DNA of 64,000 nucleotides, taken from contig CALUYE010000003.1 of the NCBI GenBank assembly GCA_944324945.1, positions 124,001-188,000 on the forward strand. Reading direction: 5' to 3'. Shown piece by piece: positions 43,296 to 52,393 of this stretch (position 1 is the first letter of the stretch; each line of letters starts with the position of its first letter). The stretch comes from Candidatus Gastranaerophilales bacterium. Its GTDB lineage: Bacteria > Cyanobacteriota > Vampirovibrionia > Gastranaerophilales > Gastranaerophilaceae. The notes below the pieces were generated by a model. That model was given only the letters and a program-made list of their open reading frames with translations. It was not told where the DNA came from and did not search any database. The position numbers were made by a program, and so were the translations under genes.

Positions 43296-44297
43296 ATGTC
43301 CGAAGATATTAAAAACAATAATATTGAAAACAACGAACACGAACACAAAAGAATTAAAAAAAGAAAAATTCTTATACCCCTTGCAATTATTGTTGCATTT
43401 CTTGCAAGCATATACTTTGTCTATGAAAGCCATTTTCAATCAACCGATGACGCTTATGTTGAAGCGGATATAATTCAAGTTACGCCTAAGGTTTCAGGGC
43501 ACATAATCGAAAGTTATATTGAAGATAATAAACCCGTAAAACAAGGTCAGCTTGTTGCAAAAATTGATGATGAAGTATATAAAGAAAAGTATAATCAAGC
43601 TCTTGCAAACTATCAAAAAGCTCTTTTAAACCAAAAGAAAGCAAAAGCAAACTTAAGCGCAACGGATTCTTCAATCAATTTAGCAAAAAAAGATTTAGAC
43701 AGATATACAAAATTATATAAAGACGGTGCCGTTTCAAAACAGGTTCTTGATAAAGCTCAAACAAACTACGATAACGCTTTAGCAAGCTATCAAAACGCGC
43801 AACAAGATATCTTATCCGCAGGAAAACAAAACGTTGCGGACGCGGATTTAAAATCTCTTGAAGCAGCTATGAAACAGGCAAAATTAAACCTTAAATATAC
43901 AAATGTTTTAGCTCCGAACTCGGGAGTTGTTACAAACAGAAGAATAGAAAAAGGTTCTTATGTTTCCGTTGGAGGCCCGTTGTTTGCAATCGTACCGGAT
44001 AAAGTCTGGATTGTTGCAAACTTTAAAGAAACACAAGTAGGAAACATGAAGCCCGGTCAAAGCGTTACAATTAAAATAGATGCATATCCTCATAAAAAGT
44101 TTAAAGGAAAAGTGGATTCAATTCAGCGTGCGTCCGGCGCAAAATCAAGCCTTTTCCCGCCGGAGAACGCGGTTGGGTCATTTGTTAAGATAGTTCAAAG
44201 AATCCCCGTCAAAATCGTATTTGATGAAGAAATAGATAAAAGTAAATACACAATTGTTTCAGGAATGAGTGTTGTACCTAAAGTAAAGGTTAAATAA
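43296..44297 (+). CDS. emrA: EmrA/HlyD-type membrane fusion protein
   Basis: Periplasmic adaptor linking an inner-membrane exporter to the TolC channel. 333 residues: a charged cytoplasmic N-terminus, one membrane helix (about 25-43), a split biotinyl-lipoyl domain beginning at DDAYVEADIIQVTPKVSG, a coiled-coil hairpin (about 95-190) and a beta-barrel ending in VVPKVKVK. AGGAG precedes the ATG. The gene starts 10 bases after marR and ends two bases before emrB, so the three are one operon. Confidence 0.93.
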   Translation: MSEDIKNNNIENNEHEHKRIKKRKILIPLAIIVAFLASIYFVYESHFQSTDDAYVEADIIQVTPKVSGHIIESYIEDNKPVKQGQLVAKIDDEVYKEKYNQALANYQKALLNQKKAKANLSATDSSINLAKKDLDRYTKLYKDGAVSKQVLDKAQTNYDNALASYQNAQQDILSAGKQNVADADLKSLEAAMKQAKLNLKYTNVLAPNSGVVTNRRIEKGSYVSVGGPLFAIVPDKVWIVANFKETQVGNMKPGQSVTIKIDAYPHKKFKGKVDSIQRASGAKSSLFPPENAVGSFVKIVQRIPVKIVFDEEIDKSKYTIVSGMSVVPKVKVK

Positions 44298-44299
44298 AA

Positions 44300-45868
44300 A
44301 TGTCAAGCGAAACAACCTGGAAACCTTCACATAACCCCTGGGCAACATGTATTCCTTTAATGGTTGCCGCGTTTATGTTTGTACTTGACGAAACCATTGC
44401 AAATGTAGCGCTTCCATACATGGCAGGTTCATTCAGCGTCTCAAGACAGGAGAGCACCTGGGTATTAACAAGCTACCTGATTGCATCAGGGATTGTTATT
44501 CCTTCGGTAGATTTTTTCTGTAAATTAATAGGAAGAAAAAACTTTTTCATATTAAGTATAATAACTTTTACCGTAGCATCTTTTCTCTGTGGTATAGCAA
44601 CAAGTCTTCCGATGATGGTTATAACCCGTATTATTCAAGGGTTTGGCGGGGGTGCGCTTTTACCTCTATCACAAGCAATCACTCTTGAATTATTCCCGAT
44701 TGAAAAAAGAGCTCAATCAATGGCGCTATTCGGGCTTGTTGTCGTAATTGCCCCGATTATCGGCCCTGTTTTGGGAGGCTGGATTACAACAAACTGGTCA
44801 TGGCCTTATATATATTTTATAAACATACCCGTTGGAATTTTTGCAGTATATCTTGCTAAAGAATTTATTGAAGATCCGCCTTATGCAAGAAAACAAAAAG
44901 AGGTTAAAATTGATGCAGCGGGCTTTTTCACTCTTACATGCTGGCTTACCTGTATGCAAATTGTTCTTGATAAAGGTAATGATGCCGATTGGTTCGGCTC
45001 AACCTGGGTATGCTGGTTAAGCTTTTTTGCAGCCGTTTTTGCAATATGGTTCTTTTATATTCAAATAACAAAAAAGGATTCTTTAATTGATATAAAAGTC
45101 TTTAAAGACGCCAATTTCTTCCTTGGAACAGTGGTTCAGGTTGTTATGCAGGGGGTTTTATTGGCATCTTTGGCAATTTTACCTCAGTTTCTACAAGGAT
45201 TAATGGGATATGATGCATATTTATCGGGTCTTGCAATGATGCCAAGAGGCATGGGAGCGCTCACAACCGTAATATTTATCGGTACAATAGGAAGTAAAAT
45301 CAACAATAAAATCCTTGTAATAACAGGGCTTACGCTATTGAGCATATCAGGTTTTATGTTGTGCGAACTAAATCTTCATATAGCGCCTGTTAATATTGAA
45401 ATACCTAATTTCATTATGGGAGTCGGTATGGCAATGAGTATGATTCCTATTATTACTCTATCAACCGCAACATTGACAAATGAACAAATGACAAACGCTT
45501 CGGGTGTTCAAAACCTTCTTAAAAATCTCGGAGGCGCAATAGGAACATCAATCGTAACGACGCTTATTTCAAGAAAAGCACAGGTTCACCAAAGTTTCCT
45601 TGTGGACAATTTAACAACACTAAATGACAACTTTCTTGAAAGGCTTCAAGCTTATCAAGCTACATTCAGCTCAATGACAGACCACATAAGCGCAAATCAC
45701 ATGGCGCAAAATCTGCTTTACAATCAAATGCTCCAGCAGGCAAACATGGGAGCGTTCAGAGATACCTTTGAAGCATGTGCTGTTGCCTGTCTTGTGATAA
45801 TTCCGCTTGTACTGTTTATTAAAGGAATTAAAAAAATTAAAAAACAACAACAAAACTCTTCTCAATAA
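44300..45868 (+). CDS. emrB: EmrB/QacA-type drug exporter (MFS, DHA2 family)
   Basis: Proton-driven multidrug exporter of the inner membrane. 522 residues with about 14 hydrophobic helices. DHA2 marks include LDETIANVALPYMA in helix 1 (motif D1), the S-R-Q-E-S-T-W-V-x-T-S-Y block, LIGRKNFF (motif A, loop 2-3), RIIQGFGGG (motif B) and GPVLGGWI (motif C, typical of antiporters). It completes a tripartite pump with EmrA and the divergent TolC. Substrates cannot be inferred; bile acids, hydrophobic drugs and organic acids are typical of the family. Confidence 0.94.
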   Translation: MSSETTWKPSHNPWATCIPLMVAAFMFVLDETIANVALPYMAGSFSVSRQESTWVLTSYLIASGIVIPSVDFFCKLIGRKNFFILSIITFTVASFLCGIATSLPMMVITRIIQGFGGGALLPLSQAITLELFPIEKRAQSMALFGLVVVIAPIIGPVLGGWITTNWSWPYIYFINIPVGIFAVYLAKEFIEDPPYARKQKEVKIDAAGFFTLTCWLTCMQIVLDKGNDADWFGSTWVCWLSFFAAVFAIWFFYIQITKKDSLIDIKVFKDANFFLGTVVQVVMQGVLLASLAILPQFLQGLMGYDAYLSGLAMMPRGMGALTTVIFIGTIGSKINNKILVITGLTLLSISGFMLCELNLHIAPVNIEIPNFIMGVGMAMSMIPIITLSTATLTNEQMTNASGVQNLLKNLGGAIGTSIVTTLISRKAQVHQSFLVDNLTTLNDNFLERLQAYQATFSSMTDHISANHMAQNLLYNQMLQQANMGAFRDTFEACAVACLVIIPLVLFIKGIKKIKKQQQNSSQ

Positions 45869-45874
45869 AAAAAC

Positions 45875-45899
45875 GCTGCATAATTTTTATGCAGCTTTT
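45875..45899 (+). terminator. Terminator of the marR-emrA-emrB operon
   Basis: A 9-bp stem (45875-45883 with 45887-45895) and a TTT loop, with a short T run after it. Confidence 0.7.
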
Positions 45900-45944
45900 G
45901 TTATCTCTTTTATTGCCTTAAAAATGTTATATGGTTGAAAACTT

Positions 45945-46841
45945 TTAATTGATTTTTACTTTTTTTAGTTTTGTTTTTTGAAAAATCATAATATATTCAT
46001 GTTCAAAAATATTAAACCCGCCTGCAAGCGCTCTATAGCGCCATAAATTAGCTGTTTTTCCTTTTGCTTTTTCGTTTCCCGTAATGTTTTTAACAATAAC
46101 CGCTTTTGTAACAAAGCCAAGTTCTTCCATTCTTTTTTGACATTCAAAACCAAGACAGATGTATCTGCTGTTTGCATATTTATCCCCTATAATAAGAGCT
46201 GCAAAGCGGTTTTGTTCAAGTAAATCGTATCCGTTTTTTGCTACTTTTTTAAACAGTTCGTAAAATTCTTCAGTTGTAGCACAATTTGATAAATCTTCTT
46301 TTTTATCCGAGAACTTAATAATATCATCATAAGGAGGATGCAAAATTAAAAATTGCGCGCTTGATGAACCCATAATTTGAAGTCTGTCAAGAATTTTATC
46401 CTTGATTTTAGGGTTTGCGCTGTCTCCTTGAATTATATTAACATCAACAACAAGTTCTTTTGGAGAGAATTTATTTGAAACATAATCTACCATCTCCTTC
46501 TTTAATTCAACTCCGATACATCTTCGGTTCATATTTTTTGCTTCAATACCCGATGTCCCTGAGCCGAAAAATAAATCAAGAACAATATCGTTTTTCTTTG
46601 TGTATCTTTCAAATAACTGAGTTGCAATTTGAGGAATATAGTTACCATGGTAGTCATAGCTGTGTCCGTTTTTCTTCTCTCTTGAAGAAAATTCCCACCA
46701 GGTTCCTGTTTTTATATTTTCGTATAATTTCCAGTTGTTTAAATCAATATCATTATAAGGTTTTGTTTTTAGGGGTTTTACTACCTGTAAATTTGAATTT
46801 GATTTATTATTTATTTTTTTTGTATTATCTTTGGGCGGCAT
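45945..46841 (-). CDS. Orphan DNA methyltransferase (N4-cytosine/N6-adenine class)
   Basis: 298 residues. The SAM-binding motif DLFFGSGTSG is at 89-98, preceded by the NYIPQIATQLFERY segment typical of N4/N6 methylases. The catalytic motif IV reads HPPY (168-171), where [DNS]-P-P-[YFW] is usual. A target-recognition region follows, with the final block YRALAGGFNIFEHEYIMIFQK. No restriction endonuclease is adjacent, so it may be an epigenetic or anti-restriction methylase. The His at motif IV needs care: activity may be altered, though the proline-proline-aromatic part is intact. Confidence 0.85.
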   Translation of the reverse strand: MPPKDNTKKINNKSNSNLQVVKPLKTKPYNDIDLNNWKLYENIKTGTWWEFSSREKKNGHSYDYHGNYIPQIATQLFERYTKKNDIVLDLFFGSGTSGIEAKNMNRRCIGVELKKEMVDYVSNKFSPKELVVDVNIIQGDSANPKIKDKILDRLQIMGSSSAQFLILHPPYDDIIKFSDKKEDLSNCATTEEFYELFKKVAKNGYDLLEQNRFAALIIGDKYANSRYICLGFECQKRMEELGFVTKAVIVKNITGNEKAKGKTANLWRYRALAGGFNIFEHEYIMIFQKTKLKKVKIN

Positions 46842-46925
46842 ATAAATTACTTTTTAAATTAATAACTTTTTAAAGTATAAATAATTAAGCACTTTAAAAA
46901 ATCAACCCAATAAAGTAATTTTAAA

Positions 46926-47612
46926 TTATTTTATACTTCTTTTTCCAAGAGGAATCGTAAATAAATCTTTTTTAAATACACCCTTACTGTCTTTAACACT
47001 ATATACAATATACCCGCAAAGGTTTGATGCATTACGCTCCGAAGGCTCATAATCCTCAGAAGCCGCAACCGAATCGACATCTTCTTTACTTAAAAATTCT
47101 TTAACTTTAATTGATAAAGAACAACTATTGTCATACACAAAACCAGCCACAACATTATTAAAATCAGCACAAACAGCGTTATTTTTATAAGAAGCAATAG
47201 CTGATTTTGCATCAATTACTAAAGTATTACAATTTGTTTTTTGTGCATCGGAATCACCTTTATCGCCGCTTGAATCTTTATCACCATCCTCATCGGATTC
47301 TTCAATAGCTACATTATCAAGAACCTGACCGCCAATATATTTTGCAAAATATAAAGCTAAATCGCTTGAATCAATTTTGCCGTCGCCTGAAGCATCCTCC
47401 ATATTTTCAAGAGTATAATTTCTTGCATTATTTGATAAAATCTCTGTATACGCAGAAGACGCATGAGAATAAAAAGTTGATGAGTATGCCGCAACTTTTC
47501 TGTATCTTGTTTTTGGAGAATTAAAAAGCGTTGTTGTCGTAAGCAGTGTTAAAACAGCTAAAATTATCACTACAATCATTATTTCAGCAAGTGTATATGC
47601 GCTTTTTTTCAT
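46926..47612 (-). CDS. Type IV pilin-like protein with an EF-hand-like calcium loop
   Basis: 228 residues. The N-terminus MKKSA-YTLAEIMIVVIILAVL is a class III signal: cleavage after Ala5 would leave Tyr1 and the conserved Glu5 (Glu10 of the precursor). Ala replaces the usual Gly at -1. Residues 73-84 (D-A-S-G-D-G-K-I-D-S-S-D) fit a calcium-binding EF-hand/dockerin-type loop, followed by LALYFAKYIGG as in dockerin helices. An acidic run follows at 104-121. Four Cys in the C-terminal half may form disulphides. AGGAG supports the ATG. It is probably a minor pilin or pseudopilin; no assembly genes are nearby. Confidence 0.82.
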   Translation of the reverse strand: MKKSAYTLAEIMIVVIILAVLTLLTTTTLFNSPKTRYRKVAAYSSTFYSHASSAYTEILSNNARNYTLENMEDASGDGKIDSSDLALYFAKYIGGQVLDNVAIEESDEDGDKDSSGDKGDSDAQKTNCNTLVIDAKSAIASYKNNAVCADFNNVVAGFVYDNSCSLSIKVKEFLSKEDVDSVAASEDYEPSERNASNLCGYIVYSVKDSKGVFKKDLFTIPLGKRSIK

Positions 47613-47828
47613 TATTATTATTCTCCTTTTTCAAAAACTATAATCATATATTTTATTATTTTAAATCATTTAAAAATATGAAAACAAAAAACATTCAAAT
47701 ATCAGCACAAACATTTCATCTAAACAGATGATTTAATAAAGTCTAATCCGATGGATAATTTTCTAGAAACTAAATGTTTTTATACAGATTTTAGAGAGTA
47801 ATTTCCCCAGAGGCAATACGATACCACT

Positions 47829-49445
47829 ATGACACAAGACACACTGGATAAAGCTACGAAAGCACACCAAAGATATCTGCTTAAGGCAAAAAATGATGAC
47901 TTAACGGAAGCCATCAATTGCTATATTGAAACAATAAGCACAAACCCGAAGGAAACAAGCGCATACTACAGACTTGCCACACTTTTACACAAAAACGGTC
48001 AAATAGGTCTTGAAAGTGCCATCGAACAATGTAAAAAAGCGGTTCAAATTAACCAAAACGATGCAAACGCACATATGTATCTCGGGTACTTTTTATCTTT
48101 GAATTCTAATTTTGAAGAAGCAAAAGAAGAATTTAAAAAAGCAATCAAACTAAAACCTGCAACATCAAGAACAAGACTCGTTCTTGCTCTTACAATGCTT
48201 GAAAAACTTAAAAACAACAATGCCTCTCATAAAAGCTTAAAAGATTTACTTGATGCAATTTATTACGGTATAACCGGTTCCGTTATGAGCCTTTTTGACA
48301 GTGCAAGCGTTAAAATGATATGTCAAAATATCGCGGATGATATCAATTTTGTAAAATATAAAGCGGTGGGAGATTTTTTTGAAACAATTCACTCCGACAA
48401 AAAAGCTTACAATTTATATTTAAATGTTGCCGACAACTCGAAACGCTCAATCGGGCTTTATGAAAGAATGGCGCGTATTGCAATAAAGAAAAACAGATAC
48501 GATATTGCATTTGACTGCCTAAATAACGCCGTAATTTTATCCGATAACGATCCTATGAAAGTGGTTAACGCTATTGAATTTACGGAACAATATCAAAGCG
48601 ATAAAGTAAACGAATTAATAGATTACTATACGATTCTGGCAAACAAATACCCCGAGCTTTCAAAATGCTATTATGAACTTGGGCATTTGTATCTTAAAAA
48701 AGATGAAAAAATTAACGCACTAAGCGCCTTTAAACTTGCGCTTAAGTATGAACCCAACAACCCCTATTATCAAAACTCTCTTGCATATTCATACGTTCAG
48801 CTTGAACAGTATGACAGCGCTATTGAGCTTTATAAAAAAGCGCTTGATGCAAACCCGAACGACGAATGGTCATCCGTTGTAGCACAAGCACTTGCTGCTA
48901 TTTATCATCAAATAAAAGGAAACAGCGAAGCAGCGCTTTCAATGCTTCAAAACAGCTTGCTTTTAACCAAAAACAAAGCTCAAATTTATGAAGCAATGGC
49001 AGATGTTTATTATGATATTGAAGATTTAGATAACGCAATTGATTACTATCAATTAGCTCTAAAAGAAGATTCACAAAACCCCAAAACCTATTCAAGACTT
49101 GCTATGGCATATTGGGAAAAAGACTGCATAGAAAAAGCAATTATTTACTACTCAAAAGCAATAGAATTGGATTCAAGCTATGATATAGCTTATAATAATT
49201 TAGGCGTTGTATTTTTAGACGGTCTTGGAGACGCCCAAAGGGCATCCGATTACTTTAAAAATGCAATCAGTATTAATCCTCAATATGTTCTTGCGCATTT
49301 CAATCTTGCAAGATGTCATGAAATGTTAAATGAAAAAATTGCAGCAGCAAAACAATATCAAAAAGCACTTAATCTGAACCAAAAAAGAAATGAGCTTGAT
49401 TTTAAAATTATAGAAGACAGATTATACAAGCTTTTTGAAACATAA
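47829..49445 (+). CDS. TPR-repeat protein
   Basis: 538 residues composed almost wholly of 34-residue tetratricopeptide units, such as AHMYLGYFLSLNSNFEEAKEEFKKAIKL and PKTYSRLAMAYWEKDCIEKAIIYYSKAIEL in part. A less regular middle lies at about 140-230. No signal peptide or membrane segment is seen, so it is probably cytoplasmic. It serves as a protein-protein interaction scaffold. It is first of three genes, with an 8-base gap to another TPR protein, then a diguanylate cyclase. A weak -10-like TACGAT ends six bases before the ATG. The spacer 47613-47828 before it shows nothing else beyond the pilin ribosome binding site. Confidence 0.88.
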   Translation: MTQDTLDKATKAHQRYLLKAKNDDLTEAINCYIETISTNPKETSAYYRLATLLHKNGQIGLESAIEQCKKAVQINQNDANAHMYLGYFLSLNSNFEEAKEEFKKAIKLKPATSRTRLVLALTMLEKLKNNNASHKSLKDLLDAIYYGITGSVMSLFDSASVKMICQNIADDINFVKYKAVGDFFETIHSDKKAYNLYLNVADNSKRSIGLYERMARIAIKKNRYDIAFDCLNNAVILSDNDPMKVVNAIEFTEQYQSDKVNELIDYYTILANKYPELSKCYYELGHLYLKKDEKINALSAFKLALKYEPNNPYYQNSLAYSYVQLEQYDSAIELYKKALDANPNDEWSSVVAQALAAIYHQIKGNSEAALSMLQNSLLLTKNKAQIYEAMADVYYDIEDLDNAIDYYQLALKEDSQNPKTYSRLAMAYWEKDCIEKAIIYYSKAIELDSSYDIAYNNLGVVFLDGLGDAQRASDYFKNAISINPQYVLAHFNLARCHEMLNEKIAAAKQYQKALNLNQKRNELDFKIIEDRLYKLFET

Positions 49446-49453
49446 TCACCAAG

Positions 49454-50512
49454 ATGTATAAACTAAAAAAAATATTACATTCAACAACAACAAAAATAGT
49501 AAGTATTGTGCTTTTGCTTGCTTTTTTGGGCAGTATTTTTTTATATTTTGATTTTTACAAAAGACAAATAAATAAAATAAGAGGCTATTATTGGGTCTAT
49601 CAAGGGGATAGAGCCTATAAAAAACTTGACCTTCAAAAAGCGGTAAATTGCTATGAACATGCCATTAAGCTTCACCCTAAGCACTATAGAGCAATGTATA
49701 ACCTTGCAAATATTTACGTTGTTTATGAAGATTACTATTCAGCTCTTAAAAATTACGAAAAAGCACTTGAAATCAAGCCTGACTTTGAAGTTGCAAGAAT
49801 AGATTATGCAATTATATTATCTCAAACCTATGAAATAGATAGAGCCATAGAAGAATACCAAAAAGTAATAGAAAATAAACCCGGTTTTATCAAAATCCCG
49901 TTTCTTGTCGACAGCAAAAAGTCATACAAACACAACCGCGGAGTTGCATATTATAACATGGGACTGGCTTATAGAACAAAATCGATGATGGCAGGCTTAA
50001 ATTCAACAATAAAAAGAGCATACTTAAAAAAAGCTTCATCATCTTATGAAAAAGCAACGGAAATTTTAAATTCTTACAATTCAAATTACAATTTAGGCTT
50101 GATTCACCAACTCTTAAAAAACCCCATGCAGGCAGGTTATTACTATTGTAAAGCAATGGAATTATCCCCTCTTGAATATGAATCACATTTTAATTTAGCT
50201 GTTTTATTAAACGATATGAAAGAATACGAAGGCGCTTCAAGTGAATTTAAAAAAGCAGGGCTTTTATTGGATTCAATCGGAGATAACACCAAAACAACTT
50301 ATATTTACAATGTTTTATCCAACGTTAACCAAAAAATTGCAATAAATGCGACAAATGATTATTATAAAAAAATAAAAGAAAAAGAAGAAGAAGCATCATC
50401 AAGACAAAAATACAAAGCAGGAAAACTCGTACTTGATGATTCAAGTGATGAAGAATTAATTGAAAACTTTTCAATTTGTGCCAATAAAGAACTGTTTATG
50501 GGGGATATTTAG
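49454..50512 (+). CDS. Membrane-anchored TPR protein
   Basis: 352 residues. A hydrophobic segment (about 15-32) anchors the protein, which then has TPR units (for example RAMYNLANIYVVYEDYYSAL and SNYNLGLIHQLLKNP) across about 50-290, and a Lys/Glu-rich acidic tail. Orientation is uncertain; the short basic N-terminus suggests repeats outside the cytoplasm. The stop codon is immediately followed by the TTG start of the diguanylate cyclase, with its GGGGGA site inside this gene, so translation is probably coupled. Confidence 0.87.
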   Translation: MYKLKKILHSTTTKIVSIVLLLAFLGSIFLYFDFYKRQINKIRGYYWVYQGDRAYKKLDLQKAVNCYEHAIKLHPKHYRAMYNLANIYVVYEDYYSALKNYEKALEIKPDFEVARIDYAIILSQTYEIDRAIEEYQKVIENKPGFIKIPFLVDSKKSYKHNRGVAYYNMGLAYRTKSMMAGLNSTIKRAYLKKASSSYEKATEILNSYNSNYNLGLIHQLLKNPMQAGYYYCKAMELSPLEYESHFNLAVLLNDMKEYEGASSEFKKAGLLLDSIGDNTKTTYIYNVLSNVNQKIAINATNDYYKKIKEKEEEASSRQKYKAGKLVLDDSSDEELIENFSICANKELFMGDI

Positions 50513-51898
50513 TTGAATTTTCAAACGCTTTACGATTTTTCATACTCACTGATAAAATTTAACGAAGATAATCAAGACAGAGAATCTCTGATTAACTGTC
50601 TTAAAAAAAGTTTGTCGATGTTTTTTAAAATTGAAGAAATTAAAATTTTTTTAATGGATGAATATTCTTACCTTTTAAAAAATTTCGTAAAGCCTTGGGA
50701 AAATATGGGGCAAAATAAAGAATATGATGAAATTAAAAAAATATTTGACGATTTTTTAACCAAAAAAAGCAATTTTAAAATAAAAGGCAGTGTTTTATAT
50801 TTTCCGATTTTACAAAAAAACAAAACACTCGGGATTTTAAAACTTTTCTCAAGAGAAAAAATAAAATCCGATAATGAATTTTTTGAAATTTTACCTTTGG
50901 CAATTAAGCAAATCTCTGCTCTTTGTATGGTTTTAAAAAATCAGGAACAAATAAACACAAGTACAAAATTCCACAAAACCGTAAGAAACATTGCAAAAAT
51001 AACGGAAACTCAATATGAACTTGATTATATTTTACCCATTATGGGAGAAATGATAGACAGTTTTATATCCGAACATTTAATATACATCTTTATAAAAAAC
51101 AAAAATAAAAACGAATATAAACTAATCTGGCCTTCTAACTGTTCCGATAATAAAATTTATGAATACCTTGAAGAAATAACCCCAAAATCAACAACAATAA
51201 TAAAACAGGAAGGAAAAACAGGGATTTTTCCTTTAATTGTCGATTCAAAACCGTATGGCGCAATTGTTGCATACAATCATTTCGATAAAATAACATCAAA
51301 AGAAATTGAATACCTTGAAGAAATAAAATCTCAAGCGCAAGCTACTCTATCCAGAGCGAAATCTTATATAAAAGTTCTTGAATATGCGACGCTTGACGCC
51401 CTTACGGGGTATAACAACCGTCATCAGTTTGAAAAACGCTTAAGAGAAACAACCGCAAGCGCAAAAAGGAAAAACCAGCCCCTGTGTTGTATAATGTCTG
51501 ATATTGATTTCTTTAAAAAAGTAAACGATACGTACGGACATGCGGTTGGCGACTGTGTTTTAAAAACAGTTGCAAAAACAATAAAAAAAGAATTAAGAGA
51601 ATCAGACATCCCTTCAAGATACGGAGGAGAAGAATTTATCTTCCTTCTTCCTCAAACAACTCCCGATGAAGCGCTTATTGTAGCTCAAAGGCTAAGAAAA
51701 GCGGTTGAAAATAAAAAAATTAACATAGAAGAATATAAAATCCCAAACACAAAAGAAATCAGCGTTACAATTTCAATCGGAGTAAGCGTATATAATAAAA
51801 ACGATAAATTAAGCGAAACTCTTTATAAAAACGCCGACAGCGCATTATATGAAGCAAAAGAATCGGGAAGAAACAGGGTTGTTTTATATAAAAATTAA
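50513..51898 (+). CDS. GAF-GGDEF diguanylate cyclase
   Basis: Makes c-di-GMP from two GTP. 461 residues from a TTG start that directly follows the preceding TAG; GGGGGA lies at suitable spacing. The N-terminal half (about 1-280) has GAF-like sensory sequence, perhaps two copies. The C-terminal GGDEF domain begins at LDALTGYNNRHQFEKRL. MSDIDFFKKVNDTYGHAVGD binds metal and GTP, and the active motif is GGEEF (near 371-375). RESD ahead of it is an intact RxxD inhibitory site, so product feedback is expected. The TPR partners upstream may deliver or localise it. Confidence 0.93.
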   Translation: MNFQTLYDFSYSLIKFNEDNQDRESLINCLKKSLSMFFKIEEIKIFLMDEYSYLLKNFVKPWENMGQNKEYDEIKKIFDDFLTKKSNFKIKGSVLYFPILQKNKTLGILKLFSREKIKSDNEFFEILPLAIKQISALCMVLKNQEQINTSTKFHKTVRNIAKITETQYELDYILPIMGEMIDSFISEHLIYIFIKNKNKNEYKLIWPSNCSDNKIYEYLEEITPKSTTIIKQEGKTGIFPLIVDSKPYGAIVAYNHFDKITSKEIEYLEEIKSQAQATLSRAKSYIKVLEYATLDALTGYNNRHQFEKRLRETTASAKRKNQPLCCIMSDIDFFKKVNDTYGHAVGDCVLKTVAKTIKKELRESDIPSRYGGEEFIFLLPQTTPDEALIVAQRLRKAVENKKINIEEYKIPNTKEISVTISIGVSVYNKNDKLSETLYKNADSALYEAKESGRNRVVLYKN

Positions 51899-51920
51899 CC
51901 GCTTAAAAATTTAAGCGGTT
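51888..51920 (-). terminator. Terminator of the ybgC-like gene
   Basis: An 11-bp stem (51897-51907 with 51910-51920) is followed on the minus strand by a T-rich run. It overlaps the last codon of the diguanylate cyclase on the plus strand. Confidence 0.75.
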
Positions 51921-51926
51921 AAAAAG

Positions 51927-52322
51927 CTAAACAAACAATTTTTCAATTTGTTTAGGTAAACTCCTATATAAGGTTCCATCTTTGTGTATCGCAACAACAC
52001 GAAATGTTGCATCGATATACGTCTTTTCTTCGTTTTCATCTTTTATTGTTTGATGAAAATCTATAAAAAATTTACCATGCTGCGAAATTTGCGTTTTGAT
52101 TATTATATTATCGTCTAATCTTGCGGATTGTTTAAATTTAACATTCATTTCACTAACAGGCATAACAATATCTTCTTTTTCAAGCTCTTTTAAAAAAAGA
52201 CCGCATTTTTCACACAAATATACCCGGCCCATTTCAAGCCATCTCAGATAACTTCCATGCCAGACAACACCATAGGCATCCGTATCGGAATAAAAAACTT
52301 TTTGTTTAAAGGCATGTTCCAT
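51927..52322 (-). CDS. ybgC: YbgC-like acyl-CoA thioesterase
   Basis: Hotdog-fold thioesterase of 131 residues. FYSDTDAYGVVWHGSYLRWLEMGR is, in part, the signature of the 4-hydroxybenzoyl-CoA thioesterase/YbgC family, with the catalytic Asp in DTDAYGVVWH (residue 13 or 15). KFKQSARLDDNIIIKTQI completes the central helix/strand pattern. In E. coli YbgC accompanies tol-pal genes; here it is alone, divergent from queD. Likely substrates are short or medium acyl-CoAs. Its -10 box ends six bases before the ATG and no Shine-Dalgarno site exists. Confidence 0.9.
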   Translation of the reverse strand: MEHAFKQKVFYSDTDAYGVVWHGSYLRWLEMGRVYLCEKCGLFLKELEKEDIVMPVSEMNVKFKQSARLDDNIIIKTQISQHGKFFIDFHQTIKDENEEKTYIDATFRVVAIHKDGTLYRSLPKQIEKLFV

Positions 52323-52328
52323 AGCACA

Positions 52329-52337
52329 ATTTTAACA
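52329..52337 (-). promoter_or_regulatory. Extended -10 of the ybgC gene, leaderless
   Basis: On the minus strand TG-T-TAAAAT (52337-52329), with TGTGCT between the box and the ATG (52322). Confidence 0.6.
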
Positions 52338-52378
52338 CAAACACATTGTTTAATTCATTATAGCTTTACATATTTTTA

Positions 52379-52387
52379 TGATAATAT
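52379..52387 (+). promoter_or_regulatory. Extended -10 of queD, leaderless
   Basis: TG-A-TAATAT at 52379-52387; the ATG of queD follows after six bases. No Shine-Dalgarno site. Confidence 0.6.
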
Positions 52388-52393
52388 TAACTT

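Noticed and set aside
47829-49445. Tandem DNA repeat or CRISPR-like array suggested by repeated protein units
   Set aside because: The repetition is at protein level (TPR); no identical DNA repeats with regular spacers were found anywhere in the window.
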